Source of the DNA: Erpobdella octoculata | Taxonomy: Eukaryota > Annelida > Clitellata > Hirudinida > Erpobdellidae | Assembly: GCA_963978895.1 (NCBI GenBank) | Contig: OZ022247.1 | Span: 13,332,972 to 13,396,971 of the forward strand | Direction: 5' to 3' | DNA length: 64,000 bases | Part shown: positions 24,991-39,400 of the stretch, in pieces | How the letters are laid out: every line of letters begins with the position of its first letter | How positions within the stretch are numbered: position 1 is the stretch's first letter | Notes under the pieces: model-generated | What the model was told of the DNA's origin: nothing | The model's input: the letters and a program-made list of their open reading frames with translations, nothing else | The model's database searches: none | Translations under genes and position numbers: made by a program

Positions 24991-25667
24991 ATTATTGCTT
25001 TTTCTGCCAGTGTAAATGATTACTAATCAGTTTGTTTTTCAATAGATTTTTGTTTAATTTACCATTTTCTTACAGTAATTATTTTTGTTTTTTGCCTTTC
25101 CATTTAGTTTACAATAAAGTGAAATTAAAAAACTAATTGAAATGTTTGTATTTCTTTCAACAGTTAAACACTCGTTTGCTAAACCTTTCTCCCTTGTTGT
25201 TTCGTATAGAATTTTTTATCCTCTTATCTGAATACAATCGCGTAACTGGTAACAGGATGTTTCGTACCTTTGACGATTCGCAAAAGGGGCGAATCGTCCA
25301 GATAAAAACCGTCCAGAGGGCGAATCGTCTTTGAAAATTCACGGACTATAGAGAAAATAAACCGGCAGTGAAAATCGGCATAAACATGCAAGTGAAATTT
25401 CACGGATAATAGCGAAAGCATTCGAAAAAAACGTTAGTGAAAATTCACGGAAAATAGCAAAAATATCGAAAAACGTCAGTGAAAATTCACGGAAAACAGC
25501 GATAATGTAATTTCTTATCCGTGAATGTTCACGCTAAATAACACCTTGCATTTATTAAAGTCTCTTATGACTATGAGGGTTAATCTAAAAAGAAGCGTTT
25601 GCTACATAATGAGCTTCTTTTTGACAAATTAATTTACCCAGGAGTTCAATTGGATTGGAGCTAATAT
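24991..25667. other. spacer with repeated palindromic words
   Basis: No gene. From 25330 to 25545 the near-palindrome gtgaaa(a)ttcacgga recurs about five times at irregular spacing of 35-60 bp; see findings. Confidence 0.5.
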
Positions 25668-28600
25668 CAGTGGCGCAGCCAGGAAGGGGCACGGGAGCCC
25701 GTGCCTCCCCCAAAAACTTGCCGAAATTGATTCTGAAGTGACGTGCGGCCCGTGTATTGGGTTGTTTTTCAATTCTTTCCTTGATGTGTATTCTCTATTA
25801 TTTCTCTAATATTTTGTGCGCTCTGCACATCTCCATACGTAATTTCTTTTGCGCTACACTTTCTTATTGGCTGACCCCGTTCAGGCTAGTTATATATAAA
25901 GTCGCGCGCGTGAACTATGAACTCTCTTTGATTTGGATTTCTCGATCGGGTAGGCTATTGTTGGTGTATTGTTAACGTTGTGTAATACTTTTCGTATTGT
26001 TTAGTTTTGACTTTTAAATATTTTTGCAGGAATAAAAATGAAGCGAAAAAAACGCAAAACACACTGTTTAGTTTTATTGCTAAACGACCAAAGGTTGATG
26101 TTTTAGAGACTGTAAGTGTAGACCCAAGTGTGAATGAGGTCACGCCAAAATCAACATTGGTAGAGCAGGCATCACAAGATGAACAGGTGTATGCTATTAC
26201 GCCCTTTTCTCATTTTCCGCCAGACTTTAGTGCTTGCCTATCCATGTCTGTCCCTCCTCCTCACATCAGGTTTAATATTCTTGTGAATCCCTGGATGCCT
26301 GGCAACAAATATAATTTTCCTTGCCTACAAGAGGGTAATAAGAATAGACGATTCCAGGTCGGGTAGTTTAAACGCTTCCCATGGCTAGTCTACAGACGAA
26401 ATGTGCAGGGCGCTTTCTGTAAGGTTAATACGAAATGTTATTGTCGATTTTTGGATAATAATGACGTTCACTAACAATTTTTAGTTCTGCGTGGTTTTTG
26501 CACCTGAGAGCGTATGTAACCAGGCTCTAAAAACGTTTGTCCCAAAACCGTTGAATCGTTACAAAGATGCTATTGAGATTTGCAGTGCGCACGATGAATG
26601 TAAGTATCATAAGGAAACCATGTTGAAAGAAGATGATTTCATAGAGCGGTATAACGATCCATCAGCTGACATCGAACACACCTTAGAATCTACTCTAAAA
26701 GAACCGTCGAAGGTACTTGGAGTGGTACTTGAAGTTACTTTGCCTATAATAAAATCAGTGATATTCTGTGGACGTCAAAACCTACCGCTGCGTGGTCATA
26801 GAGATTCAGGAAATCTTCAAGGTAAAGTTGATTTTCATGACGACAACGATGGTGTATTCCGAGCAGCGCTTCGTTTCCGCTTGGATGCTAGTGACACAAC
26901 CTTGAACATTCGGCTGACAACGCCACTTATCTCTGTTGGCAAACTCAAAATGAAATCATCGATGCTTGTGGACCTATTTTCAGTGGTGTAGTGGAGCCTA
27001 TACGGTTCCATACGCCGTATACGCACAGCTTTTTTGTCCATTGTTCCGTATAGTCACAGCTTTTTTGTCCACTCTTCCGTATAGGCACAGCTTTTTATAA
27101 GTTGTTCCGTATAGGCACAGCTTTTTCTATTTTATTTTCGTATGGGTAGAAGTTGGCATTTTTTTATACCTCGGAGGGACGTCCTGTGTATTAACACACG
27201 ATAAACTCTCAGGCTACCTTATCCGTAGGCAAACCGGTTCACCACTTGTTTGTTTTTGTTTATGGCCAGAAAATTAAGAGAAGTGGCAGCCGAACTCGAC
27301 TCTCGCGTGTTAAAAATTAGCCAAATTTTGGTTATGCGGTGGGTGGCCAGTATTCTACAAGCAGTTATATCCGTTTGGGATTCATATGAGGCTTTGCATC
27401 GCCACTGAAGCTTTTGCTGTTGATGCAAACAATTGTACTCGCAGAAAATACAAAATACGTCTGGAGACCACCAGCTTTCTTTTGGACCTGGACCATTGCT
27501 CAAGCACATTATATCATAAAAAAAAGATTCGCGTGTTGGATTCTTTCAAAAAGGAACCTGGTAAAATGCAAACGAAGGCGATGTAAGCATCAGAACAGAA
27601 AGTGTTTAGAAACGTTGGCATTCAACGATTGATTGAGATTCATCAACCCAAAGCAATTTATTCAATCTTTTGTAGACAACATGCGCCAGCGACTTTGCAG
27701 TTCCACTAACGTTGGAGCAGAAGAAGTTATTGCAGCTATTGCAATTCTCAATGCCGACAACTAGCCACAAAATTTCTGAATTTGATATAGTGAAATGGAG
27801 ATTCGCATGCTCTCGAAACGCTTTGGTTTGGAAGACTCGCAATACATAAATGGGATGCGCGACTATTTTCAGGATTCCACACAGATTCCGAATGATCTTG
27901 TGCCACTTCAAACTTGTATCAACATTTTACCCTTCAGCAATGCTGAGTGTGAACGTATTTTCAGTCTCATGAAAATATCATCACTGAAACTCGATCTTCC
28001 CTTCTAAATTGCACTGTCTCCAGTCTAATGACAATTCATTCAAATGAACCACCGCTCAGCCTCTGGAATCCGATGCCTTACGTTGAATCCTGGCTGCTGG
28101 AGCATTGCTCTGCTACTTGCACTCAAACCACACCTGTTGACTCAAATGGCAAATACTAGGCGATTAAACCACTGCTTATCGTTGCACGTGCTGTTGGTGA
28201 AGAGGCCCGTCAAGCAAGGTTTTACAGTATCATCGTCGACGAGACGACGGATTTATCTACAAAAGAACAGTGCTTCATCTCCATCCGCTACATCAAGGAC
28301 AACGCTGTACAAGAAAGATTTTTAGCATTTCACTATCTGCATGGTGATATGACAGCAGCGTCTATTGCTTAAACTACAGCAAGTTGACAGAACTTGAAAT
28401 GGATGTGTCGTCAATTCCCGGTCAAAGTTATGATAGAGCGTCTACCATGAGCGAAATGGTGTGTCCTGTGTTTGAAGCCTTGAAGGAGCTCTCACTGCAA
28501 GGTAGGTCGTAATCGTGCAGTAAAAACTGGAAAAAATCTGTTGTAACAAACAAACACAAGCATAAGTGAAATTTAAATAATGTGATTTCTTATCTTTGTA

Positions 28601-29210
28601 GGCCATCCACAAGCTATCAATCTTTTGTGAAGACTTAGTAGTTGTGATTTCTGTGTTTCATTATTTGTGATGGAAGATATGTGCAGCTTACTCCTCCTTT
28701 TGTCGAAATCGCTGCAGTCGTCCACGGCAGACATCGTTGGTGGCATGACACTTGTGGACGAGATAATCCAGATTTTAGAAAGACAAAGCAAAAAGCAAGC
28801 GCTGAGAACGAATTCAAAGATATCTACAAGCGGGTCGCACTGTTTGTGACAAACTGGAAATCGAAATTAAATTACCGCGACGTGTAGGAAGGCATGTTCA
28901 CAGGGAAAACTACCTCACAACATCTCCAGAAGAGTACTACAGGTATGCAGAATTCATTCGTCCTTTGATATATTTTTAGAGTAACCAGATTAATAATATT
29001 AACTTTTTATTTGCAGACAGGCCATTTACATCCCTGATCTAGAAAGCAGAGTCAACCAGTTGAAGGAACGATTTGCCCCAAGCGAGTTTGCATTAAGATT
29101 CAACATCTTCTTCCAAGGTTTCTTGACCAAGAATCTTTCATGGATTTAGAGGAAACACTAAAATACTACGCCTGCGACATTGGTCACATATCGGCTGCTC
29201 GTGGTGAGTA
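25668..29210 (+). pseudogene. scrambled hAT transposase relic (ZMYM1-like/DUF4371 type)
   Basis: A hAT-like left terminus, CAGTGGCGCAGCCAGG, starts at 25668; no right terminus was found. Fragments, all plus strand: N-terminus 26007-26366; a TTF-finger-like piece 26366-26450 (RFPWLVYRR); 26491-26990 with KSVIFCGRQNLPLRGHRD; C-terminal dimerisation region 27590-28005 (SNAECERIFSLM); then the catalytic middle 28180-28500 (YSIIVDETTDLSTKEQ, GQSYDRASTMS); and a later segment 28640-29210 (LPRRVGRHVH, APSEFALRFNIFFQG). The C-terminus precedes the middle, so this is either one rearranged element or two truncated copies in tandem. Many stops and frameshifts; not functional. Confidence 0.75.
27000..27140. 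repeat. short tandem repeat, units of about 36 bp
   Basis: Four units built on ttccgtatag(g)cacagctttttt, inside the hAT relic. Confidence 0.75.
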
Positions 29211-29279
29211 CTTCCGCTGAAAAGCCAAGTGGTGCTGGTCTAGATTTGATAAAATTCAATTTTCAAATTTATTTCTCAC

Positions 29280-31773
<2,494 letters not shown>

Positions 31774-32170
31774 CGCTATTAGCCCTGCCTGGACATAGAA
31801 CCCGGTAGCCATTTTGACACCTTTTATGCTATTTACGGAAAATCTTTAAAAGTGCAAAATTGCCGACTTGAGCAGCTAATAATTGCTCAATTGAACAACA
31901 TAAAGGAGCACAACAGTAATTTCATTTGTTTGTACATAATTAGTGCATATTTTAACAAGTTTTGTTCGACACCTGAGCTATTACCTATATAAAACCCTCT
32001 AACCAACGGCTAACGACATAACATGCCTAACAGTTATATCAGCCTAAATAGTTTAATGTGAGCTTCAATACCTATTATTAAATTTTATTAATTGAAAAGT
32101 TTAAAGTTTCGTTTTTGGTCATATTTTAAGTTCTAAAGATGAAATGGGGTGCTAAAATGGCGGCAGCAAG
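31774..32170. other. spacer before the hAT element
   Basis: Nothing recognised; ends with the target duplication GCAGCAAG at 32163-32170. Confidence 0.5.
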
Positions 32171-33334
32171 CAGTGGCTTCTATCCTTATACAGCCGGGCG
32201 CAGCTTCGCCTGGCAAAAAAACAGGGGGGGAAGAAAAAAAAAGGGGGTAAGGAAAAAAGTTTAAAAATCCATCCATTTCGAAATTTCGATTGAACCTAAA
32301 GAATATATCTAAACGACGTGAGAGTCGTGAGACGTCGTGTGGCTTCTCAACGTTGACTCGAGATTCGTTAATTAATATTTAATGTCCATCTTATCTTTCA
32401 TATAGCTCATCTAATACGCTTCACGATGTAGCCGCAACAGAATGGACATGGAACATAATTTATGCTCAAGCCCATGAATGCTGATAAGTTCTACGACTGA
32501 TGACGGCTATATAAAATAAACTTGACTCTTTTTGACTCCTTCTTGTTCACAATTTGTTTACTTTGTTAAAGAAAAGAGTATGCCGCGAGAAAAATCCAAG
32601 TTTAAGTTACGTTGTTGTGAGTTAGCCTGCGGGAACCTGGTTCGATCTGATAAATGGATGGAGCATTGTCGAAAGCGTCACGCTTTCAAATGTACTAGGT
32701 TAGCTTACCTTATCATTGTAAAAGAAATAACTTTGAAAAATTGAGACGGATTTGTAAACATCAACACATATTTTTGTGGTTTTGCGATTTCTGCGCCAAC
32801 TTACAGGGTTACGAAAAGTTTTAGCATTTACACAAACATATATACATACATACATACATACACAGCCGTATTGAATGTAGGACATTTTCCACCTCGGAAA
32901 TTCCATTAAAACTATTTTTATTACCAATGCTTTTATTAACTCGTCGTCTCTGTTTGTTTCTCTGTCTGTTTCAAATCTTGCAATCAATTTTTGAGTCACT
33001 TCCTGATGATAGATTTTTTTCAAATTTTGCATACATGCTCAAAATAGAAGACAATGCAATATTCAATTATTAGTTTTACAATAAGTCAATTAATTTAGTT
33101 AATTTTAATTAATTTCGATATTTCGATATAATTAAGATATTTCGACTTTATAAAATATATAAAATAAAAGAGTAATATAAGAAAAAATTGTTTTCAAAAT
33201 TTGTGTTTTAATTACATATAAAAGCATTGGGTTTTAAAAATTCGTTTTTAATTTACTTGTTTACTGATAATTATAGTTAATAGTTAAAAATTTAGTCTAG
33301 TAGTTCTTATTATATTTTGCAAATTTTCACACGG

Positions 33335-33374
33335 GGAACGTCCGGCGGATAATGTTCGTTCCCCGGACGTTTAT
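33335..33374. other. overlapping hairpin sequence upstream of the transposase exon
   Basis: Two competing stems can form in 40 bp: GGGGAACG with CGTTCCCC, and ACGTCCGG with CCGGACGT. It is GC-rich in very AT-rich surroundings and lies in the transposase intron, about 60 bp before the acceptor. Confidence 0.6.
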
Positions 33375-35213
33375 ATAACCATTAAAATTGTTTTCTTTTA
33401 CAATAAGTTTTACAAATCGCGTTTTATTTTGCTTAGGAATATGGAAATCAAATATAAAGTTATTGAATTTCAAGACGCAAGTGGTCAGTGGAAACCTTGT
33501 AAATCCTCTGTTGATGATGTTGTTGAATCGATGCCTGTTTCAAATCTACATAGTCCTATTGTTACCGACGGCACCTCCAGTAACATTGCTGTGGCCGATG
33601 ACACACTCAGTGGCCTTTCTGTCGATGAAGATGACACACTCTGTTACCTCACTGTTAACGATGACACACTTTCTGCCCTCGCTGTAACCGATGAAAATGA
33701 CACACTCTCTGACCTCGCTGTAATCGATGAAAATGACACACTCTGTGACCTCACTGTTAACGATGACGCACTCAATGACCTTCCTCTTACCGATTACACA
33801 CCCTGTGATTTTGACCAGCTTCCGTTATTACTCTCAACTCCCATTGAATCTACCACTGCCGGTACGGTGTCTGATAAAGAAAGACATGTCAATCAGAACG
33901 ATCCATCATTATTTGTAAACCACCGGATCACATCTTCCATTATTTCGCAATTAATAAATTCACCATGTCAGCCCGACAATTACTACAATTTTACCAAAAT
34001 CAATGGGCGCTCATTTATGAGTGAATGGTTCAGAATCAGCCAACCTGACAAAACATGGAAAACTCGCACGTGGCTTTCGTACAGCACATCAACCAACAGC
34101 GCATTTTGTTCCACATGTCTACTTTTTGGTGGTCCTACAGCTGATAAAACTTGGACACAGCAAGGTTACACGGGATGGAAATCTGGACATGGTCTCGATG
34201 GTATCGAACGGCATGAAGCTTCAGCACAGCATCGTCAAACAGAATTGATCCGTTTTCAGTGGATTCATGAAAACAGACTTGACCAAACAGCTATTGTTGC
34301 AAATAAATTAATTGTTGAGCAGAACAGGCGAGTTATGTCTATAGCTGTAAAAACAATGAAGTTTTTAGCAACGGAAATGATGGCCGTTCTGGGGCACACG
34401 AATAAAGAGGAAAAATTCCTGCATCTTTTCAGAGAGTTTTCGGAATTCGATTCTTGTGCTTCCGGCCACTTGACAAAATTAGACGAAATCCGCCAAAGAG
34501 ATGTTCGAAATAAACCAGAGGTCAACTTTCTCAGCCCATTGAATTGTCATCGTCTTTTAAAAACAATGAAAAGCTTAGTCGTAGATAAAATATGCTCAGA
34601 AATTTATCTGCAAAAAGCTTTTTCAATAATCATTGATGGAACACAAGATTTGTCAAAAAAAGACACTCAAGTTGTGCTTGTTCGTTATATTTCTACAACA
34701 AACGGATACATTCGACCTGTCGAAAGATTGATTGAAGCATTTACGACTTCAGACTGCAGTGGTCAGGGGCTGTGTGACCGAATTGTGCCAATTTTTAAAA
34801 ACTTGGGACTTGAGTTTGATTGGATTATAGGGCAAAGTTACGACGATGCAAGTAATATGAGTAGCAAATACTCTGGTCAGCAGGTTAAAATTAGCGAATT
34901 AAGTAAAAAAGCACTGTACGTATGGTGTCAGGCACATAGACTCAATCTACTTGTTGAAGGAATTTTAAAAAGTTCACAGGTTGTAGGAACATTGAGTTTG
35001 CTGCAGGAACTTTACAACTTTTTTAATGGATACAAAAGGAATGCCGTTTTAACGGCAGCTCAAAAAGATGAGCCTCGCGTAAAGACTCTTAAAAGAGTTT
35101 CGGAGACAACGAGGTCTTGGCGAAGCGTAGAAGATGGGGTTTGCGTTGTTCTTGATCGCTATGACAGCATTATTGATGCACTGGAAGAACTTTCTACAGT
35201 GTCCAGTTATGAC

Positions 35214-35767
35214 CATATATATAGAATAGATATATCGGAGATGAGCAGGTTTTGAGCGAGATGCCAAGATGGCCTCCGAAAAAACGATGTAGAGTCTTTT
35301 GGATCCATGAATATTCATTATTTGTATTAATCTATTTTTGGTACGACAGCGGAGACTAAAATCCGGTTTGTAAGAAACAGAAACGTCGATTTCTTATAGC
35401 TAAAAGTAGTTGATATGAGCTTTATTTTAATTTAACGCGATATCCGACATAAAAAATATACAATTCTAATGTACCGATAACACAGGCGACGTTAAATAGA
35501 TATAAATAGACCATCAAACTAGAGACTACGCAAATAAAATTCAATGTCATCTGAAATTTTTATAAAAAAAAATTTGTTAATTTTTATAAAGTTAAAAATT
35601 TATTTTGTACATAAAAAATTCTTTTTTTTCTATTAAAAAAATACTTAATTAAGTTACTATACGTTGTACCTCTCAGTTCTTCATTTCGGATCTCCGGTCT
35701 ACTAGGCTGCCTTGCTAAAAGCCTTCCTAAACAACAGGCGGGCCGATATATCTATTCTATATATATG
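35214..35767. mobile_element. 554-bp hAT-type MITE nested in the transposase
   Basis: Perfect 25-bp terminal inverted repeats beginning CATATATATAGAATAG and including GATATATCGG, flanked by an 8-bp duplication GTTATGAC at 35206-35213 and 35768-35775. It has no coding capacity. The 8-bp duplication points to hAT mobilisation. Confidence 0.93.
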
Positions 35768-36953
35768 GTTATGACGCAACTACTGTATGCAGCGCCGATG
35801 GCCTGACACGTCGCTTAAGGGAATTTGACATCATTGTGACACTTTTCATGCTCCGCAATATTTTTAAAAATACGGGACCCGTGTCTCGTTTGCTACAAGG
35901 AGTTGCATGTGATTATGGGGTTGCAGCATCACTTATTCAAGATTGTGTCAATAAATTTAATAAAATGAGAGACAATGCCGACATGGGCTGGAACAAACTG
36001 ATTACTGAAGCAAATCAGTTTGCAGTTGACCATTTCATTGAATCAAACTTCCCCGTTAAACGCCAAAAAGAACAAAACTAATGCCGGGAGAAGTGACTCG
36101 AGATGAACGAATCCAAGACCCGGAAAAAGCTTTTAAAGTAAATACCTACATACCAGCACTAGTATGTGTTCAGAGTGAGTTTAGAAAAAGGTTTACTGAC
36201 AAGGCCATTGATGTTTTGCGCGAAGTTCAGTTTTTTACGCCTCGTTTTTTGCTATCCAGCCTGCCAGACATTCAAAGTGTAAATATTGAAAAACTGTGCA
36301 ATTTTTACGAGATGGATGCAATGAATGTTGCAAAAGAATTAACAGAGTTTAGACCAGTCTTTCAAAAACTACACACGATTATATGCGTAAATGATCTGAT
36401 GTCCGGCACACGTTCGATGCAGAATAAAAGTGAAAATGAAGATGAAGGTGACGATATTGAAACCGATAGCAAGGTTAATAATTGTAAAAAATGGGCCGAA
36501 CAAAGTTTTGTCAAACCATTTAGAGCGCTTCAGCAATTGTCTGGATTTCCCGCATTGGACATCTTGTACAAGATATTTGTGTCGCTTGCAATTACAAGCG
36601 CTAGTGCCGAGAGAGCGATGAGCAGGGTTCGACTCATTAAGAACCGGTTAAGGACCTCAATGTTGGATGATTGGTTCTCTTCATTATTAATACTTGCCTC
36701 AGAAAAAGACATTTTGGAAAACATTCCTGTAGATAAAATCATTGATAGATTTGCTGCAACATCAAAACCGCTACAGAAACTTTTAATTAAATAAATTTAG
36801 ATTTGGATTTATAGTTTTAAAGATTTTTTCAATATTAACGTGTGCTGTTTTTCTGTGTTTGGGTATTATACCGAAATTAGACGAATTGTTGAGGAAAATG
36901 TGTATAGAAAGAACAAAAAAGTGTGTTAAAACTCAAACTATATATATTTCACC

Positions 36954-37006
<53 letters not shown>

Positions 37007-37120
37007 GTGAAATACTAAAAATAATGGCGGTCGCAACTTGGAGGAGGGGGGAAAACTTAGCTACTTAGGGGGGGAATTGAGCCCGGCCACTTGGGGGGGA
37101 TAGAAGCCACTGGCAGCAAG

Positions 37121-37954
37121 AGGCTAAAAAAACTATAATTCATTTAATAGACTAAGTGCAATCCAGTTATATATTGAGATCAGTGGAGCACAATCAAACG
37201 GGGAAAAAATAATTTAACAAAACAAATGTCAAAATAAACAAAAAATATGTTTTCTAAATTTTATTTTTTTGACAAATTTCAATTTTTAATATTAAAAAAT
37301 AATGGTATTGGTTGACTAATTTTTGTTTTAAATGTATTGGCGATACCAAACCAATCCTCTCAGTAAAAGTATTGACAATACCATTCCTAATAACAAAAAG
37401 TTATTGCCAATAGTGTATTGGTATTTGGCCAATACAAATCTTAACATCCCTGCTTCGGACTAATTTGAAAATTTCCACCTACGAAAACAAATTCACGACA
37501 GCCACCGTGTTTACATTTCACATGTTTTGTCGTAGTTTTGTCCATATATCACATTGCTTCTTAACGTAGAGTTAGCGTATATTATTTTTTTTTATTTCGG
37601 GTTTTAATTTGAAAACTTTTGTGATACTGGGTTTTTATCTTCACGGAGTTATTTTTGTTAAATAGTCTCGCCTTCCGATATCTCGCGCGATTTCTACTGA
37701 ATTTTTCTTCATTTTCTTTCCGGTGTTTTTAATAATATTTTTACTATAAAATTTATATAATTACAAAGAAAAATAAATTACGAATTGATTATCTAATTAC
37801 TTTTGGTAAAAGTGGAGAATAGCGTAATAAATTATTTCCGGAGTTTTTAATTATATTTTAATTATAACATTAATTTAATTAAAAAGAGAAATACATTACC
37901 AATACATTTATCCAATTAATTTTGTTAAATTATATTTAAACAAGTAAAGGAAAA
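37121..37954. other. no recognisable feature
   Basis: AT-rich spacer after the hAT element; no gene or named repeat. Confidence 0.4.
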
Positions 37955-38195
37955 AACGAGTTTTTCAACACAAATTTTGATTTCAAATACACTCGATTTA
38001 GAAATAAGAAAGATGTTCAAATTAAGTTGGTTTTTTTTAATTGAATCATGTATTGTCATCTAATATAAAGCTATGCTGAAAATAGCAGCTTCCTAGCTAG
38101 TCAAAAAGCTGGTTAAATTTTACTTGGTAGATTTGTGTACAGAGAAAGTCACACACACAAACAGAGATTGTAACCTAAATAAGAGTTTGTAAAAA
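37955..38195 (+). repeat. dispersed repeat family R, copy 2
   Basis: The uninterrupted copy. Comparing it with 43945-44756 shows the empty site (cgatttagaaat) for the MITE there. Confidence 0.75.
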
Positions 38196-38257
38196 GAAGT
38201 TAACGACAGATAACCGTCAGGTAGTAGCTAAAAAATAAACTTATGGGTTAGTGCCTA

Positions 38258-39180
38258 CTGATCCCAGGACAACTGATCCCAGGACAACTGATCCCAGGAC
38301 AACTGATCCCAGGACAACTGATCCCAGTACAACTGATCCCACGGACAACTGATCCCACGGACAACTGATCCCATGGACAACTGATCCCATGGACAACTGA
38401 TCCCATAGACAACTGATCCCCTAGACATAAGCAACTCATTTTTTAACTCATTTTTTGACGACAATGGTGGTGATGATGCTTACGTAGCCAGCTTACTATG
38501 GCTGGCTGCATACGACAACGGTGGTGGTGATAATGATACTGGCTACTTCAATTAGTAAACGGAAAAATAATATTTAGTATAAGCGCACGAGGGCACAATA
38601 CTAATACACAGTCGAAATGAAATTGACAAGTTCGTATTACTTTTCATCGTTTCACTCCTTTCCATACATACATACATACATACATACATACATACATACA
38701 TACATACATACATACATACATACATACATACATACATACATACATACATACATACATACATACATACATACATACATACATACATACATACATACATACA
38801 TACATACATACATACATACATACATACATACATACATACATACATACATACATACATACATACATACATACATACATACATACATACATACATACATACA
38901 TTCGTACATACAAACAGAAATCGGAAATTATGTATGTTAATATCAGTTTATTGATTGCAGAAACAGTGAAATATAAAATGATGCAGATATGGGATCAGTT
39001 GTCTATGGGATCAGTTGTCCCGGGATCAGTTGTCCGTGGGATCAGTTGTCCGTGGGATCAGTTGTCCGTGGGATCAGTTGTCCCGGGATCAGTTGTCCTG
39101 GGATCATTTGTCCTGGGATCAGTAGTCCTGGGATCAGTAGTCCTGGGATCAGTTGTCCTGGGATCAGTTGCGATGATCCC
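38258..39180. mobile_element. foldback-like element: inverted arms of tandem 15-16-bp units
   Basis: The left arm (38258-38427) is about 11 units of ctgatccca(n)gacaa; the right arm (38991-39180) is about 12 units of the reverse complement. Unit variants follow mirrored orders: outermost units carry ccaggac/gtcctgg, then cacggac/gtccgtg, and innermost catagac/gtctatg. Arms made of subrepeats around a middle loop are the hallmark of Foldback elements. The 560-bp loop holds a long (CATA)n tract and no gene. Confidence 0.75.
38665..38901. repeat. (CATA)n microsatellite, about 235 bp
   Basis: A near-perfect tetranucleotide run inside the foldback loop; open frames reading Tyr-Val-Cys-Met or Tyr-Ile-His-Thr are artefacts. 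Confidence 0.95.
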
Positions 39181-39234
39181 ACGCTAATGGTTCATATCTT
39201 TTTTTTAACCTAAACAAGCTGAAATTTTACCTTA

Positions 39235-39400
39235 ATGTTATTTTAATATCGTTACTTGATAATAGTTTATAGTTCTTTATACTAGGTGTTTTAAAAATCA
39301 AATATCAGTATATGTAATTATATATTGAAGTATCCTGTCGTGTATCACGATTTTATCTTTTTTTCTTTTTATCCTCTTTTATACTTGTTGGGACTGGCTT
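39235..39400 (+). repeat. dispersed repeat family S, copy 1
   Basis: The words ataatagtttatagt, aggtgttttaa, cctgtcgtgtatca and gggactggct occur in the same order at 57365-57540 and 57583-57745. Confidence 0.55.

Larger units (their letters stand above)
32580..36794 (+). pseudogene. hAT transposase, two exons, broken by a MITE and one frameshift
   Basis: Probable exon 1 32580-32698 encodes a C2H2-like finger (CGNLVRSDKWMEHCRKRH). Donor GTTAGC and acceptor GCTTAG at 33436 keep the frame. Exon 2 runs 33437-36794. After an acidic DTLSDL-type repeat region comes a TTF-like zinc domain (AFCSTCLLFGG ... EASAQHR). The RNase-H-like core follows: IIIDGTQDLSKKD (first Asp), GQSYDDASNMS (second Asp) and CQAHRLNLLVE. 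The C-terminal dimerisation region is SASAERAMSRVRLIKNRLR. The MITE at 35214-35767 interrupts after SSYD, and the frame continues in phase beyond it (ATTVCSAD). A one-base frameshift lies at about 36040-36080, where one frame stops at 36081 and the next opens. Size would be near 970 residues. Few lesions suggest recent activity. Confidence 0.85.
32171..37112 (+). mobile_element. nearly complete hAT transposon, 4,942 bp
   Basis: Perfect 15-bp terminal inverted repeats, CAGTGGCTTCTATCC at 32171-32185 and its reverse complement at 37098-37112. They are flanked by perfect 8-bp duplications GCAGCAAG at 32163-32170 and 37113-37120. Both the terminal sequence and the duplication length are diagnostic of hAT elements. 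It carries one transposase gene on the plus strand, an (AT)n tract near 36956-37001 and a nested MITE at 35214-35767. Confidence 0.95.

Noticed and set aside
26007..28500. A host ZMYM1-like gene
   Set aside because: Frames are broken, domains are out of order and a hAT terminus precedes it; it is a transposon relic.
38552..38940. Long frames on both strands at the CATA tract
   Set aside because: Microsatellite artefact inside the foldback loop.
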